Source of the DNA: Verrucomicrobiota bacterium
Lineage (GTDB): Bacteria > Verrucomicrobiota > Verrucomicrobiia > Limisphaerales > VHCN01
Length of the DNA stretch: 60,918 nucleotides
Assembly: GCA_016871675.1 (NCBI GenBank)
Contig: VHCN01000017.1
Coordinates: 1-60,918 of the forward strand
Direction: 5' to 3'
Shown: positions 17,162-26,009 of the stretch, in pieces
Layout of the letters: each line of letters begins with the position of its first letter
Numbering within the stretch: position 1 is the first letter of the stretch
Notes under the pieces: generated by a model
The model's database searches: none
Seen by the model: the letters and a program-made list of their open reading frames with translations, nothing else
Told to the model about the DNA's origin: nothing
Made by a program: the position numbers and the translations under genes

Positions 17162-18103
17162 CTATCGCCGCGCCTCGGCCGCGGCGAACACGGCGGCCAG
17201 GTTGTTCAGGGGCGGGTCCTTCCTCGATGGCGGGTCGAGCAGCAGCCGCAGATACTCGATCGCGTCGGGGACATTCTGGACGTGCTTCGGAAGCGTGGCG
17301 CCCGCCGCGTTGGGATGCCCGCCTCCCTGGCAGAGTTGCGCGACCTTCAGCGCCGAGCCGTCGCGGCTGCGAAAACTCGCGATCACCGTGCGGTTGCCCT
17401 TCACGAAAAACGTTGCGAGCACGGCATGCGGCGTCGCCTGCTGCTCGAGCATCCGGTGGACGATCCGGTTCACGTTGCCGATCACGGTGTCCACGAAGCC
17501 CACCGAGTCGCTGAGCCGCCGCACATTCGCGCGGCTCCACTCGTAACCCAGCGGATCCTCGACGCGGTGCTTCACGGCCATCACTTCGAGCAACGGGTGA
17601 TCGAGCAGGCGATCGGGCTCGCCCTCCACGAGCGCGTGGAGGTTCCAGAAGTTGTAAACCTTCACGAGGCTCGCGTAGTCGTTGGCCAGTTCGAAATCCG
17701 CGTCGTCATCGAGGAACAGGTCGGCGACGTTGCTCAAGTGAACGAGCCGGTCGAGCGCGGGCGTGGCGAGGCCGGCCTCGCGGCAAAGCTCGTAGCACAG
17801 CAGGGCGGCAGACTTCGCCGGGTCGTGGATGAGCCGCGCCTGCCGGGGCACGGCAGTCGTGGCGTGATGATCGAGGATGACCCAGTTCGACCGGTCGAGC
17901 CTCGGCTCGAAACTCAAGTCCGCAACCCACGCCGCCTTCTCGGGCAGGGGCCGCTGCTTCCACATGTTGTAGTGATACGCCTCCAGCGGGATGTCCGCGG
18001 CGAAGAGCTTCCGCGCCAGCCGCTGCAGCAACATGCCCGAGAGCAACCCGTCCAGGTCGCTCTCGTGCGTGAGGATGACTTCCGGCCTCGGCAAGGCGGT
18101 CAT
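17162..18103 (-). CDS. DHH/DHHA1-family phosphoesterase
   Basis: A soluble protein of 313 residues from the ATG at 18103 (an ATG at 18169 adds 22 residues). The N-terminal DHH domain shows a variant first motif HESDLDG (residues 13-19) and the metal-binding DHH at 78-80 (VILDHHAT). The C-terminal DHHA1 domain ends with GGGHPNAAGATLP, the substrate-binding glycine motif. The family cleaves phosphodiesters such as nanoRNA, pAp or cyclic dinucleotides, using Mn2+. No CBS or GGDEF-like domain is present, so a cytosolic nanoRNase/pAp-phosphatase-like role is more likely than a membrane c-di-AMP phosphodiesterase; the exact substrate is uncertain. It is first in an operon with the ATP-grasp-like gene and marC, divergent from lysS. 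Confidence 0.85.
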   Translation of the reverse strand: MTALPRPEVILTHESDLDGLLSGMLLQRLARKLFAADIPLEAYHYNMWKQRPLPEKAAWVADLSFEPRLDRSNWVILDHHATTAVPRQARLIHDPAKSAALLCYELCREAGLATPALDRLVHLSNVADLFLDDDADFELANDYASLVKVYNFWNLHALVEGEPDRLLDHPLLEVMAVKHRVEDPLGYEWSRANVRRLSDSVGFVDTVIGNVNRIVHRMLEQQATPHAVLATFFVKGNRTVIASFRSRDGSALKVAQLCQGGGHPNAAGATLPKHVQNVPDAIEYLRLLLDPPSRKDPPLNNLAAVFAAAEARR

Positions 18104-18190
18104 GCGCGCAACGTAGCCCGCGCCCGGCCTGTCGGCGAGCAGAAAGCCTGTCGACTTCGGCGCGCTCACGGTGTTTCATCGGCGCGCCGC

Positions 18191-19654
18191 ATGGACGACA
18201 CGAATTCACTCATCGAACAGCGCCGCGCCAAGCTGGCCTCGCTGCGCGCGAAGAAGATGGACCCGTTCAAGAACCGGTTCACGCCGGACATCGGGTGCGC
18301 CGAGGCGCGCGCGAAGTTCGAGCGCGGCGAGCTGGCCGAGGGCGCGCCCGTCGCCATCGCCGGGCGGCTCACGTCGCGCCGCGACATGGGCAAGAGCCAG
18401 TTCGCCGACCTCAAGGACCAGTCCGGCCGCATCCAAGTTTACGCGCAGAAGCAGGCGCTCGGCGACGAGCCGTTTGACCTCTTCAAGCACCTCGACCTCG
18501 GCGACTTCATCGGCGTGAGGGGCACGATGTTCAAGACGCGCATGGGAGAAATCTCCGTGAAGGCCGGGAGTTTCACCATGCTCGCCAAGGCGCTGCGACC
18601 GCCGCCCGAGAAGTGGCACGGCCTCGCCGACACGGAAATCCGCTACCGCCAGCGCTATCTCGATTTGATGGCGAACGACGACGTGCGCGCGACCTTCCTC
18701 AAGCGCAGCCAGATTCTCCACGAGATCCGCAACTACCTCCACGCGCAGGGCTACGTGGAGGTCGAGACGCCGATGATGCAGGCCATCCCCGGCGGCGCGG
18801 CGGCGCAGCCGTTCAAAACGCATCACAACGCGCTCGGCTGCGACTTCTTCCTGCGCATCGCGCTGGAACTTTACCTCAAGCGCCTGCTGGTCGGCGGCGT
18901 GGACAAGGTCTTCGAGATCGGCCGCAACTTTCGCAACGAGGGCCTCTCACGGAAACACAACCCCGAGTTCACCATGCTCGAGGCGTATCAAGCCTATGGC
19001 GATTACGAGACCATGATGGAACTCGTGCAGGGCATGATCTGCCACGTGGCGACCGCGGTGCTCGACACGCTCGTGATCGAGCACAAGGACGCCGAGGGCA
19101 AGGTCACCAAGACGATCAACCTCACGCCGCCGTGGACGCGCGTCCGCTACACGGACCTCGTGAAGCAGAAGGCCGGCGCGGACTGGTTCGACATTTCGCC
19201 CGCCGGCCGCCGCCAGCGCGCGCACGATCTCGGCGCCGAGATCACCAAGGACTACGCCGACTTCGAGGTGACCGGCGCGGTCTTCGAGAAGCTCATCGAG
19301 CCCACGCTCATCCAGCCGACGTTCGTCACGCATCTGCCGAAGGAACTCGTGCCGCTTGCCAAGCTCTCTCCCGACGACCCGGCGTGCGTGGAGGTCTTCG
19401 AGTGCTGCATCAACGGCCAGGAAATCGCGCCCGCCTACTCGGAGCAGAACGATCCCATCGAACAGCGCGAGCGCCTCGAACACCAGGCCGGTGGCGAGCA
19501 GCAGAAACTCGACGAGGACTTCCTCATCGCGCTCGAACACGGCATGCCGCCGGCCGGCGGCATGGGCTTGGGCATCGACCGCCTCTGCATGATGCTGCTC
19601 GGGCAGGAGAGCATCCGCGACGTGATCCTGTTTCCGCAGATGAAGCCGCGGTGA
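18191..19654 (+). CDS. lysS: Lysine--tRNA ligase, class II
   Basis: This 487-residue protein has the full class II LysRS layout. An N-terminal OB-fold anticodon-binding domain covers about residues 55-135 (VAIAGRLTSRRDMGKSQFADL). Motif 1 is VETPMMQAIPGGAAAQPF, motif 2 is FRNEGLSRKHNPEFTMLE (about 247-264), and motif 3 is GMGLGIDRL (about 457-465). The start at 18191 gives the expected short N-terminal arm; upstream sequence antisense to the DHH gene is not protein-like. The enzyme charges tRNA-Lys in the cytoplasm. It is convergent with the 6-phosphogluconolactonase gene, with only 28 bp between. Confidence 0.97.
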   Translation: MDDTNSLIEQRRAKLASLRAKKMDPFKNRFTPDIGCAEARAKFERGELAEGAPVAIAGRLTSRRDMGKSQFADLKDQSGRIQVYAQKQALGDEPFDLFKHLDLGDFIGVRGTMFKTRMGEISVKAGSFTMLAKALRPPPEKWHGLADTEIRYRQRYLDLMANDDVRATFLKRSQILHEIRNYLHAQGYVEVETPMMQAIPGGAAAQPFKTHHNALGCDFFLRIALELYLKRLLVGGVDKVFEIGRNFRNEGLSRKHNPEFTMLEAYQAYGDYETMMELVQGMICHVATAVLDTLVIEHKDAEGKVTKTINLTPPWTRVRYTDLVKQKAGADWFDISPAGRRQRAHDLGAEITKDYADFEVTGAVFEKLIEPTLIQPTFVTHLPKELVPLAKLSPDDPACVEVFECCINGQEIAPAYSEQNDPIEQRERLEHQAGGEQQKLDEDFLIALEHGMPPAGGMGLGIDRLCMMLLGQESIRDVILFPQMKPR

Positions 19655-19682
19655 CGCATCGCGGAGTTTCACCCTCGCGCCC

Positions 19683-20399
19683 TCAGGCGATGTCCGTGAA
19701 GACGGCGGTGCGCTCACGCAACCGGATCAGCCGGGCCAGGGGCGTTGTGCCTTCGGGCTGGAGTGATTCCCGGAGCGCGGCTTCCTTTCCCGGGCCCGAT
19801 GCGAGCACCCACACTTCGCGCGCAGCGGCGAGGACCCCGTAACCGAGCGTGATGCGGCGCGGCGGCGGCTTGCTCGCGGTCACGGCCCGGTAGATTGCCG
19901 CGGAGTCCATCACCGCGTCGCTCTCGCCGGGGAAGAGCGACGCGACGTGCCCGTCCTCACCCATGCCGAGAAACACCAGATCGAGCGCGGGCCTGCCTGC
20001 TGCACCTGCCGGCGCGAGGCGAACCAGCTCAGCCGCGGCGTCCCGCGCGGCGACCTCCGGCTGCAACTCGCCGCGAATGCGGTGTATGCGCGCAGCGGGA
20101 ACGCGCATCGGCGCGAGCAACCCCTCGTGAGCCGCCCGAAAGTTGCTCTCGCGATCCTCCGGCGCCACGCAGCGCTCGTCGCCCCAGAAGAACGCCACGT
20201 CCCGCAGGCTCACCCCGCGCTCGGCGGCGATTCGGGCTGTGGAGCCGAACAAGTCGCGCGCGATGCGCCCTCCCGGGAGGGCCACGGTGAACACGGGCGC
20301 CGAGGCGTGGCGGCACGCGAGGCGCTCGATCCAGAGCCCGGCGACTCCTGCGGCGAGCGCGGAGGCCGAATCAAATCGTTGGATCAGGTGGTCGCCCAT
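19683..20399 (-). CDS. pgl: 6-phosphogluconolactonase
   Basis: The protein has 238 residues from the ATG at 20399, the usual length for DevB-type lactonases. Motifs include VALPGGRIARDLF (sugar-phosphate isomerase-like fold, about residues 39-51), the conserved FFWGDERCV at about 70-78, and LVFLGMGEDGHVASLFPG (141-158), which carries the GxGxDGH catalytic region. It hydrolyses 6-phosphogluconolactone to 6-phosphogluconate in the oxidative pentose-phosphate pathway. Neither glucose-6-phosphate dehydrogenase nor 6-phosphogluconate dehydrogenase is adjacent. The upstream neighbour on the same strand is an exported esterase, with a 59-bp gap. Confidence 0.93.
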   Translation of the reverse strand: MGDHLIQRFDSASALAAGVAGLWIERLACRHASAPVFTVALPGGRIARDLFGSTARIAAERGVSLRDVAFFWGDERCVAPEDRESNFRAAHEGLLAPMRVPAARIHRIRGELQPEVAARDAAAELVRLAPAGAAGRPALDLVFLGMGEDGHVASLFPGESDAVMDSAAIYRAVTASKPPPRRITLGYGVLAAAREVWVLASGPGKEAALRESLQPEGTTPLARLIRLRERTAVFTDIA

Positions 20400-20458
20400 T
20401 GGCGGCAGGTTCAGCAGGGGGCAGACGGGCAGGTCGGACCCGCCGGACACGTCGGATC

Positions 20459-22360
20459 TCACCGCTTCGCCAGTGCGCGGAGCTGCGGCACGTCGAAGTG
20501 CTCGAGCAAACCGAAGCAGAACATTTCGGGTTGCTGGCTCACGGCGACGTTTCGCCCGATCAATTCCTTGAGGCTGCCAAGCGGCTCCACCGTGTCCACC
20601 GAGGCGACGGACTTTTCCTCCAGGGCGGCGGCGACAAGCGCGACGACACTGGTGCGCGGGCCGATGCTCGCGAGGGAGACGGGCGCGCCGTGCTGCTTGT
20701 GCGCCCAACGCGCCACGGCCCCGACCTGGCTCGCCTGCAACCCCACCGGGCGGTCGCCCACGGACGCGAGCAGCAGTGAGAACAGCCAGTCGCGCGACGC
20801 GATCTTCGACTCGCCAAAGTAATACGGGTCCACCGCCACGACGCGCCGCCCGGCGGCGAGGTGCTTCTCGACCTCGGCGGCGGACGCCTTGCGCCCGGCG
20901 TCGCTGATGAGCACGACCGTTGTCTTCGCCTCACCGCGCGTGAGCTCGACCGCGGGCAGCGTCCATTCGCCCGCGAGCTTGAGCCGCCAGAACACGGCCT
21001 TCACGCCGTCCTTCTCCTCCGCGCCTGCGCGCCCGGCTTCGACGGTGTAGTCCTTCGCGCGGACAATGTCGCGCAGCTTCGCGCGGCGCGGCTTGAGCGC
21101 CGCCGCGTCCGCAGGCGCGCCGGCGTTCAACGGCAGGCTGCTCGCCAGCGTGAGCGCGAGCTTGTTGAAGTCCACGTTGTCCGCGGGCAGCGGCACGTCG
21201 AGCTGCTCCTTCGGCTTCACGTCGGACGGCAGCGCGCTTTCCTTCGCGGCGAACTCGTGGCTGCCCCCGTAGAACACGTCGCGCACGATGCGGTAGAACG
21301 CCTCGCGGTTGTCCTGGTCGAAATTGTGGTTGCCGGGCAGGTAGTTCACGTGCGAACGGAGCCGGTCCGGCTTGCCGTGCAGCTTGTATATGGGCTCGGC
21401 GGCGTCGAGCAGCGGCTGCAACGCGTGCCCGCTCGCGAAGCAGCAGTTGTCCTTCGCGTTCTTCGTGATCAGCGCGGCGCGGGGCGCGAGCATCGCGGTC
21501 ATGTGCGCGTAATCGGTCCACAGCGCAAGGTCGTTCGGCGTCTGCTCGGAATCGCCAAGGTCGGAGTGGTTGCGCACGCGCGTGCGGAAGCTCGAGTAGC
21601 CGGCCACCGGGTTGCAAAGTGTCACGCGCGTGTCGAGCGAGCTGATGATGATGGTGCCCCAGCCGCCGCCGGAAAGCCCGCTGACGGCGACGCGCTGCGG
21701 GTCCGCCTGCGGCAGCGCGAGCAGGATGTCGAGCCCGCGCTTCATCTGGAGGAAGAACGGCGCCCACCCGCTCGTGCCGCACAGGTCGAGCTGGTTCATC
21801 GAGGCGTGCGCAAAGCCGGGCGTGCGAAGCTGCCCCATGCCGAACCACTCGACGTTGAGCGAGATGACGCCGTTGCGCGCGAGGTGCGCGCAGCGGACCT
21901 GTTTGTAGGGCGACTGCTTGCCGTTCGCGTCGTGGCCGTTGACGGCGAGGTGGACCGGCACCTTGCCGCTGATGTGCGCGGGCACGTAGAGCAGCGCGCA
22001 CGTCCACATGCCGGGCAGCACTTCGTAACGCAGCTTGCGGATGCTGTAGCCGGGGCCGCCCTCGATGGTGTCGAGCCACTCGACCTTGCCTGCGTAGTTG
22101 CGCCATTGCGCCGCCGCGCCGCGATACACCACAAAGTCGAGCACGTCCGCGCGCATTTTCGACGCGAGCCTGTCCCAGTCGCCGGCGGACTTCACCGCCG
22201 GCATGAGCGGGACGTGATTCTCCACGTAGTCCTCGACCTCCGCCTGCGTGAGCCGCGGCCCGATGATTTCACGGGCGAGCATCGCCTCGACGCCACCGGG
22301 CGCGGCGCCGAGACCGGACGAGGCGAACGCGGCGAGGGATGCGAGGAGGACCCGTTTCAT
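20459..22360 (-). CDS. Exported alpha/beta hydrolase (acetyl-xylan-esterase-like)
   Basis: This 633-residue protein has an N-terminal signal peptide (MKRVLLASLAAFASSGLGAA). The hydrolase domain shows PVHLAVNGHD (oxyanion region) and the nucleophile elbow VSGLSGGGWG, with Ser230. A likely catalytic His lies in YLPGNHNFDQ near residue 340. A second, smaller region (about 430-620) contains VVLISDAGRK and looks like a degenerate second hydrolase-like domain. Secreted hydrolases of this kind are numerous in Verrucomicrobiota and are usually assumed to deacylate plant or algal polysaccharides; the actual substrate is unknown. No transporter or glycosidase neighbours support a polysaccharide locus here. 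Confidence 0.85.
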   Translation of the reverse strand: MKRVLLASLAAFASSGLGAAPGGVEAMLAREIIGPRLTQAEVEDYVENHVPLMPAVKSAGDWDRLASKMRADVLDFVVYRGAAAQWRNYAGKVEWLDTIEGGPGYSIRKLRYEVLPGMWTCALLYVPAHISGKVPVHLAVNGHDANGKQSPYKQVRCAHLARNGVISLNVEWFGMGQLRTPGFAHASMNQLDLCGTSGWAPFFLQMKRGLDILLALPQADPQRVAVSGLSGGGWGTIIISSLDTRVTLCNPVAGYSSFRTRVRNHSDLGDSEQTPNDLALWTDYAHMTAMLAPRAALITKNAKDNCCFASGHALQPLLDAAEPIYKLHGKPDRLRSHVNYLPGNHNFDQDNREAFYRIVRDVFYGGSHEFAAKESALPSDVKPKEQLDVPLPADNVDFNKLALTLASSLPLNAGAPADAAALKPRRAKLRDIVRAKDYTVEAGRAGAEEKDGVKAVFWRLKLAGEWTLPAVELTRGEAKTTVVLISDAGRKASAAEVEKHLAAGRRVVAVDPYYFGESKIASRDWLFSLLLASVGDRPVGLQASQVGAVARWAHKQHGAPVSLASIGPRTSVVALVAAALEEKSVASVDTVEPLGSLKELIGRNVAVSQQPEMFCFGLLEHFDVPQLRALAKR

Positions 22361-22423
22361 GGATGCGCGGAGCCTATCGCGCCGCGGCCGCGTGAGAAGA
22401 AAGAAGTGCGCGAAGTCCAGGCG

Positions 22424-23200
22424 TCAGAGCTTCAACCGCGCCGCGACCTCCTGCGCGAGCAACTCGTAGGCGGCCGCGGCAGCGGAATACTTGTCGTAGG
22501 CGATGATCGGCTTGCCGAAGCTCGGCGCCTCCGCGAGACGCGTCGTGCGCGGGATGAGCGTCTCGAACACCAGCTCGCCAAAGTGCTGGCGGACTTCGTC
22601 CACGACCTGCCGCGCGAGCCGGGTGCGCGCGTCATACATCGTCATCAACACGCCGAGCAACTCGAGCTTCGGGTTTACGCCGGAGTCGCGGAGCTGCGTG
22701 AGCACGCGGTTGATCATCGAGATGCCTTCGAGCGCGTAATACTCGCACTGCAACGGCACGATGAGTGAATCCGCCGCGGCAAAGGCGTTCAGCGTAAGCA
22801 TCCCCAGCGAGGGCGGGCAGTCCACGAGGACGACCTCGAACCGTCCGTTCGACGCGACGGGACCCAGCGCAAGCCGCAACCGCTGCAGATGATTCTCCAT
22901 CCGGGAGAGCTCGACTTCGATGCTGCACAAGTCCGGCTCGCTGGGCACCAGTTCGAGGCGCTCCCACGCGGTGTTCTGGATTTTCTCCGCGAGCGCGCCC
23001 TGACCGAGCAGCGCGTCGTAGGCGCTCGCGCCGGGAAGTTTCTCGAAGCCCACGCCGCTCGTCGCGTTCGCCTGCGGGTCCACGTCCACGAGCAGCACGC
23101 GGCGGCCGGCCCACGCGAGGCACGCCGCGAGATTCACCGCCGTGGTGGTTTTGCCCACGCCCCCCTTCTGGTTGGCGACAACGATGACTTTGGCCGGCAC
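22424..23200 (-). CDS. ParA/Soj-family ATPase
   Basis: A GTG start at 23200 gives a 258-residue protein beginning MPAKVIVVANQKGGVGKTTT, the typical ParA N-terminus. The deviant Walker A KGGVGKTT is at residues 12-19, switch I is VDVDPQANATSG, and Walker B/switch II is VVLVDCPPSLGMLTLNA. The rest follows chromosomal Soj proteins. ParA uses ATP-dependent DNA binding and ParB-stimulated hydrolysis to segregate chromosomes or position cargo. No parB gene or parS-like site was recognised nearby, so an orphan position is possible. An upstream ATG near 23278 exists but would add basic sequence unlike the family. It is divergent from the nucleotidyltransferase gene. Confidence 0.93.
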   Translation of the reverse strand: MPAKVIVVANQKGGVGKTTTAVNLAACLAWAGRRVLLVDVDPQANATSGVGFEKLPGASAYDALLGQGALAEKIQNTAWERLELVPSEPDLCSIEVELSRMENHLQRLRLALGPVASNGRFEVVLVDCPPSLGMLTLNAFAAADSLIVPLQCEYYALEGISMINRVLTQLRDSGVNPKLELLGVLMTMYDARTRLARQVVDEVRQHFGELVFETLIPRTTRLAEAPSFGKPIIAYDKYSAAAAAYELLAQEVAARLKL

Positions 23201-23306
23201 GCGGCGATTTAAGGGAAGCCCCGCGCACGGTGCAAGGAAGCAAACCGCGCGGGCGCGTCGCGTCGGACGCTTTGCCATCGGCCCCTGGCTGTGGGAGGGT
23301 TCGCCC

Positions 23307-24701
23307 GTGCACGTCCAACTGCCTGCCGAACTGCGCCGCATTCTCGCGGAGACGCCCGAGTTGCGGCGCGCGTATCTCGTGGGGGGGTGCGTTCGCGATT
23401 CGCTGCTCGGACTCGCCGTGAAGGACTTCGATGTCGAAGTCTTCGGCGTGAACTACGAGCAGCTCGAACCCGCGTTGCGCCGGCACGGCCGAACGGACCT
23501 CGTCGGCCGTTCGTTCGGGGTCGTGAAGCTCACCACGGGCAGCGGCATCGGCTACGATTTCAGCATCCCGCGCCGCGACCGCAAGGTGGCGCCGGGGCAC
23601 ACGGGATTCCTGGTCGGGTTCGATCCGAACATCACGCCCGCGGAAGCGGCGGGCCGGCGCGACTTCACCATCAACGCGCTGATGTTCGACCCGCGCGCGG
23701 GCGAGGTGCTCGACTTTCACGGCGGGAAGGCGGACCTGGGGAACCGCGTCTTGCGCCACACAAGCGCGGCGTTCGCCGAGGACCCTTTGCGCGTGTTGCG
23801 CGGGATGCAGTTCGCGTCGCGCTTCGAGCTCACTCCCGCGCCGGAAACGGTCGCGTTGTGCCGCAGCATCGCGTCGAGCTTCGGCGAGCTCGCAGTCGAG
23901 CGCGTCGGCATGGAGTGGTTCAAATGGGCGGCCAAGAGCACCGTGCCTTCCGCCGGGCTGAAGTTCCTCGCCGACGCCGGCTGGCTGGGGCACTTCCCCG
24001 AGGTCGACGCGATGCGCGGCGTGCCGCAGGAATCGGAGTGGCACCCTGAAGGCGATGTCTTCATCCACACATGCCATTGCTGCGATGCGCTCGCCAAACT
24101 CCCCGAGTGGCGGGCTGCGCCCGGGGACTCGCGCATCGCGTGGATGCTCGCGGTGCTCGCGCACGACTTCGGCAAGGCCACCACGACGCACCGCGCGGAG
24201 AAGGACGGCCGCCTGCGGATCGTCTCGCCCGGGCACGACGAGGCGGGCGTGCCGCTGGCCGAGGCGTTCCTCGCGCGCATCAACGCGCCGAACGCGCTCC
24301 GTGAACGCGTGCCGCCGCTCGTGAAGTGCCACCTCGCGCACTTGCAGACGATCACCGACCGGGGCGTGCGCCGGCTCGCGCGCCGCCTCGCGCCCGAGAC
24401 CATCGAGGGCTTGTGCGTGGTCATCACCGCCGACTGCTTCGGCCGGCCGCCGCAACCGTGCGTCGTGCCCGAGACCGTGGCGACGCTTCGCGCCAAGGCC
24501 GCCGAACTCGAACTGCAAAACCGCTCCCCCCGGCCCATCCTGCTCGGCCGCCACCTCATCGAGCACGGCATGAAACCGGGGCCGCATTTCTCCGAAATCC
24601 TCGAGGCCGCATTCGAGGCGCAGTTGGAGGGGAAATTCAGCGAACTCGAGGGAGCCACCGCGTGGTTGCGGGCGCGGGAGCGCGGCGTGCGGCGCGGTTG
24701 A
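23307..24701 (+). CDS. CCA-adding-type tRNA nucleotidyltransferase with HD domain
   Basis: A GTG start at 23307 is set by a strong Shine-Dalgarno, GGGAGGG at 23293-23299, 7 nt upstream. The product has 464 residues. The class II nucleotidyltransferase head has YLVGGCVRDSLLG (residues 23-35) with the metal-binding DFD at 40-42, then RRDFTINALMFD (basic motif). A helical neck/body follows. An HD-type domain in the second half shows FIHTCHCCDAL, VLAHDFGKATTTHR and HDEAGVPLAEAFL. This resembles the E. coli Cca layout. The enzyme adds or repairs the tRNA 3' CCA end; the HD domain may give phosphohydrolase activity. CCA-adding versus poly(A) polymerase cannot be settled from sequence alone. Confidence 0.93.
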   Translation: MHVQLPAELRRILAETPELRRAYLVGGCVRDSLLGLAVKDFDVEVFGVNYEQLEPALRRHGRTDLVGRSFGVVKLTTGSGIGYDFSIPRRDRKVAPGHTGFLVGFDPNITPAEAAGRRDFTINALMFDPRAGEVLDFHGGKADLGNRVLRHTSAAFAEDPLRVLRGMQFASRFELTPAPETVALCRSIASSFGELAVERVGMEWFKWAAKSTVPSAGLKFLADAGWLGHFPEVDAMRGVPQESEWHPEGDVFIHTCHCCDALAKLPEWRAAPGDSRIAWMLAVLAHDFGKATTTHRAEKDGRLRIVSPGHDEAGVPLAEAFLARINAPNALRERVPPLVKCHLAHLQTITDRGVRRLARRLAPETIEGLCVVITADCFGRPPQPCVVPETVATLRAKAAELELQNRSPRPILLGRHLIEHGMKPGPHFSEILEAAFEAQLEGKFSELEGATAWLRARERGVRRG

Positions 24702-24733
24702 ACGCGGCCATTGGCGCCCGTATTGTCCGCGCC

Positions 24734-25918
24734 GTGTTCGCCAACCTCGCCTCCGACTTGCGCGCGATGCCGCGCCCGCTGTGGATGCTCTTCGCCGGCA
24801 CGTTCGTGAACAAGTTCGGCAGCTTCGTGATGCCGTTCCTCGTGCTGCACCTCACGAAGCACGGTCACTCGCCTGCAAAGGCGGGCCTGGCGGTGGGCGC
24901 CTACGGAGTCGGACACCTCGCGGCCTCGGCACTCGGCGGCTGGCTCGCCGACCGCATCGGCCGGCGCACCACCATCGCGCTCTCCATGTTCACGGGCGCG
25001 GCGGCGATGCTCGCGCTCTCGCAGGCGGAGACGTTCTCCACCATCACCGCGCTCACGCTGCTGCTCGGCGCGGCGAGCGAACTCTACCGGCCCGCGTGCT
25101 CGGCGCTCGTCACGGACCTCGCGCCGCCGGAGAAGCGCGTGACCGCGTTCGCGGTGTATCGGCTCGCGATCAATGCCGGCTTCGCGTGCGGCCCGGCCAC
25201 GGCGGGCTTTCTCGCGGAGAAGTTGTTCATCTGGCTCTTCATCGGCGATGCGATCACTTCGGCGCTGTTCGGGGTCATCGCGCTGGCGACGCTGCCCGAC
25301 GGCGAACGCCAGCGCGGCGACAAGGCGGACTGGCGCGCGGACTTGAAGCAGGTCGCGCGCGACCGGGAGTTCCTGTGTTTCCTGCTCGCGGTTGCGCCGA
25401 TCACGTTCGTGTTCTTCCAGATGACAGCGTCGCTGCCGCTTCACGTGCGCGACGTGGGGCTGTCGAGCGCGGCTTACGGCGTCCTCATCTCGCTCAACGG
25501 GCTCATCGTGGTCATCTGCGAACTGCCGCTGACGAGCGTCACGCAGCGGCTCCCCGCGCGGCCCGTGATGGCGCTCGGCTACCTGCTCACAGGCCTCGGC
25601 TACGCGCTGACGGCGTTCGCGCGCGACGCATGGACGCTCGCGGGCACGGTGCTCGTGTGGACGCTCGGCGAGATGCTCGCGTCGCCGGTCTCGTTGGCTT
25701 ACGTGGCGGGACTCGCGCCGCTGCACATGCGCGGGCGCTACCTGGGGATGGTGAGCGTGGTCTGGGCGCTCGGGCTCATCGCGGGGCCGACATGGGGCAC
25801 CGCGCTCTACGCGCACGACGCTCCCCAACTTTGGGCGCTGTGTGCGGGGTTGGGAGTGGCGTCCGCGCTGTGCGTGTGGGTCGGGCCGGAGCGGCGACAG
25901 GTCGAACAGGTCCCATGA
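24734..25918 (+). CDS. MFS transporter (drug/solute efflux-like)
   Basis: A GTG start at 24734 gives 394 residues; an ATG at 24767, 11 codons later, is an alternative. Twelve membrane segments are predictable. The loop 2-3 signature GGWLADRIGRRTTIALSM is the classical MFS motif A. Later segments such as AYGVLISLNGLIVVICELPLTS and GRYLGMVSVVWALGLIAGP match the MdtH/YfcJ-like drug transporter group. The protein probably exports small molecules using the proton gradient; the substrate is unknown. It starts 32 bp after the nucleotidyltransferase gene and may be in its operon. Confidence 0.88.
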   Translation: MFANLASDLRAMPRPLWMLFAGTFVNKFGSFVMPFLVLHLTKHGHSPAKAGLAVGAYGVGHLAASALGGWLADRIGRRTTIALSMFTGAAAMLALSQAETFSTITALTLLLGAASELYRPACSALVTDLAPPEKRVTAFAVYRLAINAGFACGPATAGFLAEKLFIWLFIGDAITSALFGVIALATLPDGERQRGDKADWRADLKQVARDREFLCFLLAVAPITFVFFQMTASLPLHVRDVGLSSAAYGVLISLNGLIVVICELPLTSVTQRLPARPVMALGYLLTGLGYALTAFARDAWTLAGTVLVWTLGEMLASPVSLAYVAGLAPLHMRGRYLGMVSVVWALGLIAGPTWGTALYAHDAPQLWALCAGLGVASALCVWVGPERRQVEQVP

Positions 25919-26009
25919 GACATGGGCAGCGACTGAACTCCGGCAACGCCCGCGCGGCACTCGGCCCGCCGTTGACCTTCCCCGCCCCGCTCGCGCAAGA
26001 TGCCGTCAC

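Noticed and set aside
20861-22768. A 635-codon plus-strand frame opposite the exported esterase
   Set aside because: It is Arg/His/Val-rich without motifs. The opposite strand has a signal peptide and an intact nucleophile elbow.
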